From Anaerolineae bacterium (GTDB taxonomy: Bacteria; Chloroflexota; Anaerolineae; 4572-78; NAK82), in the NCBI GenBank assembly GCA_030597485.1, contig JAUVRU010000129.1:1-6380 (forward strand): DNA of 6,380 nt. Direction: 5' to 3'. Position 1 is the stretch's first letter. Every line of letters begins with the position of its first letter. The translations under genes and the position numbers were made by a program. The notes below the pieces were generated by a model. The model was not told where the DNA came from. It made no database searches and worked only from the letters and a program-made list of their open reading frames with translations. Positions 1 to 5,502 of the stretch are shown in pieces.

Positions 1-2
1 CC

Positions 3-125
3 TTGCGTGACCACATCCGCCGGGACATCCCGATGGTAACTGAGGACCGGCGCATGGATGTCGATATCTCCCTGACGTTGAACTGGATACGACAGCGCAG
101 GCTTCCTGTCAGGGACGACGGCTAG
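3..125 (+). CDS. C-terminal end of an unidentified protein (partial, convergent gene)
   Basis: A plus-strand frame is open from the window edge and ends at a TAG at 123-125, giving 40 residues that begin LRDHIRRDIP and end RRLPVRDDG. The other two plus frames carry several stops over the same stretch. Third codon positions here are mostly G or C (31 of 40 codons), as expected for a real gene in a GC-rich genome. The peptide is charged, with many Arg and Asp residues, has no membrane segment, and shows no motif I recognise. If real, the gene converges on the minus-strand biosynthetic operon, whose last stop is 88 bp away. The minus strand is also open in two frames for much of this stretch, so the call is moderate. 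I assign no function. Confidence 0.45.
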   Translation: MRDHIRRDIPMVTEDRRMDVDISLTLNWIRQRRLPVRDDG

Positions 126-202
126 CCCGGATATCTCTCTACCTATCTACTACGGACACCTTGGCGCTCTTGCTACGATGGATGCTGAGATATCTGGTCT
201 AG
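122..202. repeat. 16-bp imperfect inverted repeat between convergent genes; possible bidirectional terminator or binding site
   Basis: The left arm CTAGCCCGGATATCTC (122-137) and right arm GAGATATCTGGTCTAG (187-202) pair at 14 of 16 positions. The inner 8 bp (GATATCTC/GAGATATC) and the outer CTAG are perfect. The arms are 49 bp apart. As plus-strand RNA one mismatch becomes G:U, giving 15 of 16 pairs. The left arm contains the TAG stop of the plus-strand frame, and the right arm starts 11 bp beyond the radical SAM stop. This is where two converging transcripts should end. The loop is long for an intrinsic terminator and no clear T-run follows either arm, so a processed 3' stem or a protein-binding dyad is equally possible. 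A further GATATCTC lies at 63-70. Confidence 0.5.
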
Positions 203-212
203 TGCATAAAGG

Positions 213-962
213 TCAATCGGTATATAGTTCCCGACAACCGCTGCAACAGTGCGGTATCCGGCCCGCCCCCAGTGATCGTCGGATATGGTCGGTGGACTCG
301 AACTTCGCGCCATCCTTGATGTAGCAGCAAGGCATCTCCACACCTTGGATATCATAGTAGAGCATCAGCGGTGACTCAACATAGCGGCATCGGTAGAGAC
401 ACTCTCCACTATGCACCAGCGCCTGACCCGGATAACGGTAGGCATAGTCGTCCTTGCTCTGCAGAGGCTGGGGGTAGTGCTTGGTGATACCCTGGTCGGC
501 CAGCCAAGCGGCTAGGGGAGCCATCTCCTGCCCATAGTCCACCGTATGCACGATGACCCGCCCCGGGTCACCGTAGGCCGCCACTAGGGCCTGGATGGTG
601 GACATCACCTGCTCCAGCTTATAGCGTCCGATGCGGACGGCCTCCAACGGGTCGATGGTATCCAGGGAAACACCGATCTTCGGAAATTCTCGGGCCGCCC
701 GTTGGGGGTCGATGACGCTGCCGTTGGTGATGGTATAGGGAATCGTCCCGCGGACCCTCAGCAACGTCACCATCGTCCAAAAATGGGGGTGGGTGGTTGG
801 CTCGCCTTCCCCCTGCAGGGATATACGGTGGCGTCCGGGTGGCAGGCGATCCAAAATTGCCTCGAATGAGGCCATGGACATGTAGTGCTGAGGCATGTCT
901 CGGCCCGCACAGTAGAAACACTTGAAGTTACAGTGTGTGCCGATCTCAATCTGTACATTCAT
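213..962 (-). CDS. Radical SAM protein with C-terminal SPASM-like cysteine cluster
   Basis: This 249-residue protein has the radical SAM signature CNFKCFYC (Cys11, Cys15, Cys18), which binds the 4Fe-4S cluster that cleaves S-adenosylmethionine. The glycine-rich GEGEPT at 51-56 fits the SAM-binding strand after the first helix. The C-terminal part has Cys188, Cys192, the pair Cys212-Cys213 after a 'DIQGVEMP' strand, and CCSGC (Cys239, 240, 243). This resembles a SPASM or twitch domain holding an auxiliary Fe-S cluster, though spacing is compact and the protein is short for a full SPASM enzyme. There is no signal peptide, so it should be cytoplasmic. It is the last gene of the operon. Its ATG overlaps the glycosyltransferase stop as ATGA (959-962), with GGGA just upstream. 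The substrate is unknown. Context suggests modification of the acyl chain or its glycoside, but maturation of a protein partner cannot be excluded. Confidence 0.88.
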   Translation of the reverse strand: MNVQIEIGTHCNFKCFYCAGRDMPQHYMSMASFEAILDRLPPGRHRISLQGEGEPTTHPHFWTMVTLLRVRGTIPYTITNGSVIDPQRAAREFPKIGVSLDTIDPLEAVRIGRYKLEQVMSTIQALVAAYGDPGRVIVHTVDYGQEMAPLAAWLADQGITKHYPQPLQSKDDYAYRYPGQALVHSGECLYRCRYVESPLMLYYDIQGVEMPCCYIKDGAKFESTDHIRRSLGAGRIPHCCSGCRELYTD

Positions 963-2224
963 CGAGTGGTCCCGCTAAGCTGTTGCTGGATGGCGGCGGC
1001 GATCTCCCTTGCCCCGTGATGGGCCTGGAAGCGAGGTTGCCACAAGCTGCCGATGGACTGACAGCGGGCACGCCACTCCAAGTTTACCGAGGCCTCTTCC
1101 ACCGCCGTAGCCAGTTGGTCGACACTGGCCTTGCCGATCTCCTGCTGGTAACGAAGAAACACCTTGAGGCGTTTTATCACATCTCCCGACGCCACGGCGC
1201 TGAGTTCGCCTTTGAGGCCCCGTCCCAGGAGGTTACGAGCAATGCCCAGCTGCTCTCCGATCAGAGCATTCTGGGCCTGTTCCACCTGATGGGGGATCAC
1301 CAGGCACGGTTTTCCCAGGGCCAGGCAGTGCTGGAAAATATTCAGGCCACCGTGGATCACCGCCAAGTCACAGCTGGCGAGGGCTACCTCCAAATCCACT
1401 GCCGGGGTGAAGTGCAGCCGGGGGGAGATTCCTTCCGGTGCCGCTGCCCCCACCACCAGGGATTCCAGGCCGGGCCGGTCCAGGGCCACTACCAGTTTAC
1501 CCAAGGCCTCAGTGGAGGCGATCACCGAACCCAGAAACACCAATACACGGCAATTCGCTTTGCTGAAATAGTCAGAGCTGGAACTATACTGTCGCCAACC
1601 TTGCCAATGTAGCGGTCCGACGTAGGCATAGCTATCATCCAAGCCATCCAGGGGTTCGATCTCAGACAGGGTGTGGAAAAAGGTACGCCTCCCCAGCAAT
1701 AGCGATCGCATCTCCGGCAAATCACTCCAGGCCCAAGCGGGCAGGGCGGTCTTGACGTTCTCCAGGCGTTCCCGGTAGATACGCAGCAACACTTCGATGG
1801 CGCGATCGTCGACCAGTTCCCGTGGAATGCCCAGGTAGCGATGGAACGTTGGCGCCATATTGGGTCCCATTATGCTGAAGTAAGGCAGCCCCAAGCGCCG
1901 ACAGGTGATGCGAGTAGTGTAGCGGTAACTGCCCACGACCAGGTCTGGACGCAGATCCTGGAGTACCCGCAACTCGTCAACGACCACATCGCGAAACCAC
2001 AGTGGGTCATCGAACCAACTCATTACCTCCTGCTCACCCCTCCCCTCCCAGAGTTCCAGAGTCGGGGTGACAGGATAGCCTTGGGTGGCAACAAAGTTCT
2101 GCTTGTCACGACTGGCCAGGAAGTGTATCTGACAGCCCCGGTCAGCCAGTTGGTCGGCTACCGCCAGACAATCGGTAATATGGGAGTAGGTATTGGAGAG
2201 AGGGGCAAAGACGACTTTGTTCAT
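959..2224 (-). CDS. GT1-family (UGT/MGT-like) glycosyltransferase
   Basis: This 421-residue protein has the two-domain GT-B layout. The N-terminal domain opens with a Rossmann strand and SNTYSHITDCLAVADQLADRG, where His15 sits at the position of the catalytic base of GT1 enzymes. The C-terminal domain carries the nucleotide-sugar donor motif: HGGLNIFQHCLALGKP at 291-306, then PHQVEQAQNA at 311-320, where Glu315-Gln316 match the usual Asp/Glu-Gln that contacts the sugar. Length is normal for bacterial GT1 enzymes acting on lipids, carotenoids or polyketides. It probably transfers a sugar from a UDP- or dTDP-sugar to a hydroxyl of the pathway product. Donor and acceptor cannot be read from sequence. 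It starts inside the ligase stop (ATGA, 2221-2224) with GGAAGAG just upstream, and its own stop overlaps the radical SAM start. No membrane segment is evident. Confidence 0.9.
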   Translation of the reverse strand: MNKVVFAPLSNTYSHITDCLAVADQLADRGCQIHFLASRDKQNFVATQGYPVTPTLELWEGRGEQEVMSWFDDPLWFRDVVVDELRVLQDLRPDLVVGSYRYTTRITCRRLGLPYFSIMGPNMAPTFHRYLGIPRELVDDRAIEVLLRIYRERLENVKTALPAWAWSDLPEMRSLLLGRRTFFHTLSEIEPLDGLDDSYAYVGPLHWQGWRQYSSSSDYFSKANCRVLVFLGSVIASTEALGKLVVALDRPGLESLVVGAAAPEGISPRLHFTPAVDLEVALASCDLAVIHGGLNIFQHCLALGKPCLVIPHQVEQAQNALIGEQLGIARNLLGRGLKGELSAVASGDVIKRLKVFLRYQQEIGKASVDQLATAVEEASVNLEWRARCQSIGSLWQPRFQAHHGAREIAAAIQQQLSGTTR

Positions 2225-3663
2225 GACTCTTCCGGTGACGAGGTCAACGCAGCGATAGCCACTGCTGCCTTACCCACCCGTTTGCGATCGATGCGCCTGC
2301 ACAGTACGATTTGCCGCGGCCTCTTGTGGGGTGGCAGTGAATTGCGGCAGGCCTGCATCAAAGTCTCTACGCTCCAGTCACTGCCAGGGGTAAACACTAC
2401 ATCCGCCACAGGGACCTCACCGTGAATACGATCGATGCGCACACCGACCGCAGCATCCACCACTCCCGGCAAGGCGAGCAGTGCAGCCTCGATACTATCC
2501 AAGGACACCCGCCTTCCAGCGACCTTGATCAGGCGGTCCAGCCGTCCCTGGAGATAGAGCCTGCCGTCGCTGTCGATATGGCCCGTATCATTGGTCCGGT
2601 ACCAACCTCGATCATCGGTCAAGCGCACCTCATCACTCCCCTCATAGGCCCAATCGGAGACCGTAGGGCCACGCACCTCGAGCACCCCCGACCCACCGCT
2701 GCCAGTCGGTCCGCGTACCTCGATGTGGGGCATGGGGTGACCGACCGAACTGCTGTAACTCAGTTTGTCGGGGTTGAAACTGATGCCACCACTCTCGGTG
2801 GAGCCGTAGAATTCCACCAAGGGCCAGCCCAGACGCTCGCCTATACGCAACGCAGTGGCATCGTCCAATGGCGCCCCTGATGATACCGCCCAGGTAAGAT
2901 TTCCCGGTACCAGCGGGGCCGGCAGGCCAGCGAGCACACGGTACAGGGCCGGAACCCCGATAAACAGGTCCACCTGGCCTTGGGCCACGGCCTGTACTAT
3001 ATCCCTGGGAGTATACTGACGCAGGTACCACGCGGTTCCTCCCACAAACATCGGCACCAGCAGATGGTGTAGCAGGCCGTAAATGTAACTCCAAGGCAGT
3101 ACCGACAGAAAGCGATCGCCGCGTCGGGCCAGGATCCGCGCCAGATCCGCTACTTCCACCATCAGATTGGCATGGGTCTTGACGACTCCCCGCGCCACCC
3201 CTGACGAGGCTGAGGTATAGACTACCACCGCGGCCCTGTCTGCTGCGGGCGGTGGCAGCGAGTGTACGCCTGAGGCCCCACGGGGTAGCTGTTCCAGGGG
3301 CAGACTGGGCTTCCCGGAGTCTGTCAATTTCAAGCACGGCTCACCATCATGGTCATGAATATGGGCCGTCGGTATCCTGCCACCCACTCCGGCCAGAAGC
3401 TGAGCACCGGTCTCCCGGTCACCCAGGATTACGGTACAGCCAGCCGCGACCACACCCAACAATGCAACAGGGAAGGCACTGCTGTTTTCCAAGGTAAGTA
3501 GTACCGTATCCCCGAGACTCATCCCCAAGCCGCGCAGAGAGGCAGCCAATGCCAAGGCGCGTTGGTGGGCATCGGTATAACTCAAGGACTGATGGGCGCC
3601 ACGGAACAGTAGCTTGTCGGCATGTTTGGGGAAGGAAGCCAGCAAATCGTTTAGGGTCTCCAT
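2221..3663 (-). CDS. AMP-forming acyl/aryl ligase (ANL superfamily)
   Basis: This 480-residue adenylate-forming enzyme should activate a carboxylic acid with ATP and load it onto the ACP or CoA. Motifs in order are: A3 P-loop YTSASSGVARGV at 149-160, A5 FYGSTES at 285-291, A7 YRTNDTG at 355-361 (Asp359 for ribose binding), A8 hinge GRLDRLIKVAGRRVS at 373-387, and a C-terminal VGK with the likely catalytic Lys465. The A3 loop is unusual: the common SGTTGxPKG is SASSGVARG, with Arg158 replacing the usual Lys. The remaining motifs are intact, so I expect activity. The protein is slightly short for the family, with a compact N-terminus. The start is ATG, 21 bp after the fabG-like stop, the only non-overlapping junction in the operon and with a weak AAGA-type ribosome site. 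In comparable aryl polyene loci such a ligase activates an aromatic acid starter. Here the substrate is inferred only. Confidence 0.88.
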   Translation of the reverse strand: METLNDLLASFPKHADKLLFRGAHQSLSYTDAHQRALALAASLRGLGMSLGDTVLLTLENSSAFPVALLGVVAAGCTVILGDRETGAQLLAGVGGRIPTAHIHDHDGEPCLKLTDSGKPSLPLEQLPRGASGVHSLPPPAADRAAVVVYTSASSGVARGVVKTHANLMVEVADLARILARRGDRFLSVLPWSYIYGLLHHLLVPMFVGGTAWYLRQYTPRDIVQAVAQGQVDLFIGVPALYRVLAGLPAPLVPGNLTWAVSSGAPLDDATALRIGERLGWPLVEFYGSTESGGISFNPDKLSYSSSVGHPMPHIEVRGPTGSGGSGVLEVRGPTVSDWAYEGSDEVRLTDDRGWYRTNDTGHIDSDGRLYLQGRLDRLIKVAGRRVSLDSIEAALLALPGVVDAAVGVRIDRIHGEVPVADVVFTPGSDWSVETLMQACRNSLPPHKRPRQIVLCRRIDRKRVGKAAVAIAALTSSPEES

Positions 3664-3684
3664 ATTCTTATGGAAGTAAGATCT

Positions 3685-4446
3685 TCAGCTACTACCGGTA
3701 TAGAGGCCACCGCTCAGGTTCAGCACTGAGCCGGTGACATAGCTCGACAGGTCGCTGGCCAAAAATAACACCGCGTTGGCCACTTCATCCGGCCGACCAT
3801 AGCGTCCCAAGGCGATATTGCGCACATCCCGCAGGTGCTCAGGTAGTGCCCTCACTACCTGCGAATCGATTAGGCCTGGGGCCACCGCATTGACCCTGAT
3901 TCCCTTTGTTCCGACCTCTTGGGCCAAGGCCCGGGTCAGGCCGATGAGTCCGGCTTTGGCCGCGGAGTAGGCCGTCTGGCCCGGCAGGCCGGTAAGAGCG
4001 CTCAGGGAACTGATATTGATGATTGCGCCGTGGTGACTGCGCAACATATACCTCACTGCCTCACGGGAGCATAGAGCGGCACTGATGAGGTTACTGTCCA
4101 CGATTTCCCGCAGATCCCGCTCCGCTTGCATCATGCAAAGGCCATCCCGGCTACCGCCGGCATTGTTGACCAGGACATCCAGGCGCCCCCAACGCTGGTG
4201 AGCCTCCGTCATCAGCCGGGCAACGGCGTCGCCCCCGTTGAGATCGGCCTGAATCGCCTCGGCCTCCGTGCCCATCCGACGCAGTTCCTCCACCGTTTCC
4301 TTCGCCATGTTACTACGGCTACGGTAGTGGATCACGAGATGCGCCCCGGCGGCTCCCAGGCCCAGGGCAATGGCACGCCCCAAGTCACCCGAAGCCCCAG
4401 TGACCACTGCCACCTGACCCTCCAATAGCTTGGATAACTCCATCAT
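3685..4446 (-). CDS. 3-oxoacyl-ACP reductase, FabG-type short-chain dehydrogenase
   Basis: This 253-residue classical short-chain dehydrogenase should reduce 3-ketoacyl-ACP to 3-hydroxyacyl-ACP with NAD(P)H. The cofactor loop TGASGDLGRA is at 16-25 (with Asp-Leu in place of the usual Ile before the last glycine). NNAGG is at 94-98. The catalytic tetrad is Asn119, Ser147, Tyr160 and Lys164 in YSAAK. The 13-residue Ser-Tyr spacing matches E. coli FabG. RVNAVAPG is at 184-191. An arginine-rich stretch after the second strand (HYRSRS, 40-45) suggests NADPH preference. The start overlaps the dehydratase stop as ATGA (4443-4446). A second ATG follows at once, so either may be used. Upstream Shine-Dalgarno sequence is weak, consistent with coupled translation. 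Placement between ACP/dehydratase and ligase points to a pathway-specific role rather than housekeeping fatty acid synthesis. Confidence 0.93.
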   Translation of the reverse strand: MMELSKLLEGQVAVVTGASGDLGRAIALGLGAAGAHLVIHYRSRSNMAKETVEELRRMGTEAEAIQADLNGGDAVARLMTEAHQRWGRLDVLVNNAGGSRDGLCMMQAERDLREIVDSNLISAALCSREAVRYMLRSHHGAIINISSLSALTGLPGQTAYSAAKAGLIGLTRALAQEVGTKGIRVNAVAPGLIDSQVVRALPEHLRDVRNIALGRYGRPDEVANAVLFLASDLSSYVTGSVLNLSGGLYTGSS

Positions 4447-4901
4447 TGGGTCGCTGCGACCACTTGGGCCTCAGTGTCGTAAAGGAGCAGTTGCCCTTGG
4501 GCGGCGAGTCCCATCTCGCTGGTCACCAGGCCCTCCACCTTGATGAGAATACCGAATTTTTTCACCAGGCGGATGTGACTGCGCAGGGTCTCCCCAGGCC
4601 CGACCGGGCGTTTGAAGGTCACTTTCTCGATGCGAGCCAGGTACTTGGGTGGACCAACTTGCCTCTCTGTTGGCGGCGGCGCGAAGACCACCGCGGCGGT
4701 CTGGGCCATGCATTCGACCAACAACACCCCGGGCATTACGGCTTCCCCGGGAAAGTGGCCCGCAAATACGCCGGCATGTTGCGAAATGTCGGTGACGCCG
4801 ACCCCTGACAGGCCCGGATGCAGATCCTCGACCCGGTCCAACAACAACACGGGGGGTCTGTGTGGGATACAAGCCATGATTTGTTTTCGGTCCACATTCA
4901 C
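4443..4901 (-). CDS. 3-hydroxyacyl-ACP dehydratase, FabZ-type hotdog fold
   Basis: This 152-residue protein matches the FabZ family in length and motifs. IPHRPPVLLLDRV lies at 12-24, GHFPGEAVMPGVLLVECMAQ at 48-67. His49 and Glu63 are the catalytic pair, and the hotdog helix follows. It should dehydrate 3-hydroxyacyl-ACP to a trans-2-enoyl-ACP. No enoyl reductase gene is visible in the window, so double bonds introduced here may be kept, giving an unsaturated or polyene chain (inference). The GTG start overlaps the ACP stop as GTGA (4898-4901). A second in-frame GTG and an internal ATG at codon 9 exist, but the N-terminal IPHRPP motif and the overlap favour the first start. No strong Shine-Dalgarno sequence precedes it, so translation probably depends on the ACP. 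Confidence 0.93.
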   Translation of the reverse strand: MNVDRKQIMACIPHRPPVLLLDRVEDLHPGLSGVGVTDISQHAGVFAGHFPGEAVMPGVLLVECMAQTAAVVFAPPPTERQVGPPKYLARIEKVTFKRPVGPGETLRSHIRLVKKFGILIKVEGLVTSEMGLAAQGQLLLYDTEAQVVAATQ

Positions 4902-5179
4902 TGCCCAGCTGCTTGTTTAGCCTTCAATTCCTCCACAAACTTCGCCAGGGTAGTGACGGAAAAGAACTTGGCGGCGATGTCTATACCCTCACCATCGATG
5001 CGCAGGCCAAATGCCTCTCCTATACCCACCACTAGTTCCAACGCCTCGATCGAATCCAGACCCAGAGCTCCAGGGGCACCCTCGAATAGAGGCTGGTCAT
5101 CACCAATCTGGTCCGGCGTCACACCGACCTCGATACGTTGGCAAATAATTTCTTTGAGTCGTTGCTTATTTTCTTCCAC
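4898..5179 (-). CDS. Acyl carrier protein
   Basis: This 93-residue acidic protein has the four-helix carrier pattern. LGLDSIEALELVVGIGE at 39-55 contains Ser43, the site for 4'-phosphopantetheine attachment, followed by the helix II acidic residues that dock partner enzymes. An extended loop (PLFEGAPGALG, 30-40) precedes the serine. It would hold the growing acyl chain as a thioester in the cytoplasm. DSIEALEL is closer to carrier proteins of aryl-polyene and ladderane-type pathways than to the usual DSLDTVEL of housekeeping AcpP (recollection, not a search). The start is GTG with AGGA at 5187-5190, 7 nt upstream. No other in-frame start fits. It is the first gene of the operon, downstream of a leader of roughly 210 nt, and its stop overlaps the dehydratase GTG. 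Confidence 0.93.
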   Translation of the reverse strand: MEENKQRLKEIICQRIEVGVTPDQIGDDQPLFEGAPGALGLDSIEALELVVGIGEAFGLRIDGEGIDIAAKFFSVTTLAKFVEELKAKQAAGQ

Positions 5180-5186
5180 TTATGAT

Positions 5187-5190
5187 TCCT
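5187..5190 (-). promoter_or_regulatory. Ribosome binding site for the ACP GTG start
   Basis: AGGA on the minus strand lies 7 nt upstream of the GTG at 5177-5179 and supports that start, as there is no in-frame ATG nearby. It is only 8 nt downstream of the leader stem-loop. Confidence 0.65.
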
Positions 5191-5198
5191 AACGAATA

Positions 5199-5239
5199 AG
5201 GATGGATTGTGTGCGCGGAGCAAACCACAATCTTATCCT
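5199..5239 (-). promoter_or_regulatory. Stem-loop in the ACP operon leader
   Basis: On the minus strand AGGAT-AA-GATTGTG (5239-5226) pairs with CACAATC-C-ATCCT (5211-5199). This gives 12 perfect base pairs interrupted by one small internal loop (AA against C), around a 14-nt loop. It ends 8 nt before the AGGA ribosome site and is not followed by a proper T-run (TTATTCG), so it does not look like an intrinsic terminator. It could stabilise the mRNA 5' end, control translation of the ACP, or be a DNA dyad for a regulator. Confidence 0.6.
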
Positions 5240-5346
5240 GGAGTTGGACGGGCCCGACTGGACGCACCATGGTTGATTATTGTGAGAAATCCACGTTGAT
5301 GGGCTTCCTTTGTAGGCAGGATGGGAAATATCATTCTTGGTATTAT

Positions 5347-5360
5347 TTTTCACGTAAAAA
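5347..5360. promoter_or_regulatory. AT-rich dyad centred on ACGT, possible operator
   Basis: On the plus strand TTTTCACGTAAAAA is symmetric at 6 of 7 base pairs around the central ACGT. It lies about 40 bp downstream of the predicted -10 box, where a bound repressor could act. No regulator gene is visible in the window, so this is only a candidate. Confidence 0.25.
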
Positions 5361-5399
5361 CAAAGAGCTATGTATTTCAGTATGAAGACCGTATTTAGC

Positions 5400-5428
5400 A
5401 GTATAGCTCCCCGCTCCGGGCAAGACAA
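5400..5428 (-). promoter_or_regulatory. Sigma70-like promoter for the ACP-to-radical SAM operon
   Basis: On the minus strand TTGTCT (5423-5428; 4 of 6 to TTGACA) and TATACT (5400-5405; 5 of 6 to TATAAT) are separated by exactly 17 bp. The spacer is GC-rich and contains CCCGGAGCGGGG, itself a short dyad (CCCG-GAG-CGGG) that a regulator could use. Transcription would start near 5393, giving a leader of about 210 nt before the ACP start. It lies in the only sizeable intergenic gap of the cluster. No start site can be proven from sequence. Confidence 0.55.
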
Positions 5429-5460
5429 GAACAGAAGTTTCCTGAAAATTCTCAGTGTTG

Positions 5461-5491
5461 AGATTAAAATCTACCGCGATAGCGGCTCGGT
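5461..5491 (-). terminator. Weak terminator-like hairpin after the ketosynthase-like gene
   Basis: About 12 nt past the ketosynthase stop, CCGC-TATC-GCGG (5485-5474), or alternatively TACCG/CGGTA (5491-5487 with 5475-5471), can fold. It is followed by TAGATTTTAATCT, a short T-stretch that is also a small dyad. The stems are only 4-5 bp, so this could be an inefficient terminator allowing read-through into the ACP operon, or chance. Confidence 0.25.
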
Positions 5492-5502
5492 ACAATGGTG
5501 TG

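Larger units (their letters stand above)
5180..5502. other. Gene-free gap between the ketosynthase-like gene and the ACP operon
   Basis: This 323-bp stretch is visibly more AT-rich than its surroundings and I see no convincing gene on either strand. Frames that stay open here are made of AT-rich, motif-free peptides. It appears to hold the 3' end of the ketosynthase transcript, then a promoter, a long leader and a stem-loop for the ACP operon, listed separately. It breaks an otherwise gap-free gene string, which suggests the genes on either side are at least partly independently transcribed. Confidence 0.7.

Noticed and set aside
173..355. Small minus-strand frame overlapping the end of the radical SAM gene
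   Set aside because: It could suggest a frameshifted C-terminus, but the radical SAM frame already ends after a complete CCSGC motif, and the alternative frame lacks cysteine motifs.
935..1612. Long plus-strand frame (225 aa) opposite the glycosyltransferase
   Set aside because: It is antisense to a gene with clear GT1 motifs, and its peptide is low in structure and Gln/His-rich with no recognisable domain.
1841..2425. Plus-strand frame (194 aa) across the ligase/glycosyltransferase junction
   Set aside because: It spans two well-supported minus-strand genes and shows no motif.
2642..3337. Second minus-strand frame (231 aa) inside the ligase gene
   Set aside because: It is an out-of-frame reading rich in Arg and Gly. 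The A3, A5, A7 and A8 motifs are in the other frame.
4471..4872. Minus-strand frame (133 aa) inside the dehydratase gene
   Set aside because: It is an Arg/Gly-rich shadow of the FabZ frame, which carries the catalytic motifs.
5249..5256. CGGGCCCG palindrome in the leader
   Set aside because: It is only 8 bp, does not extend, and is expected occasionally in GC-rich DNA.
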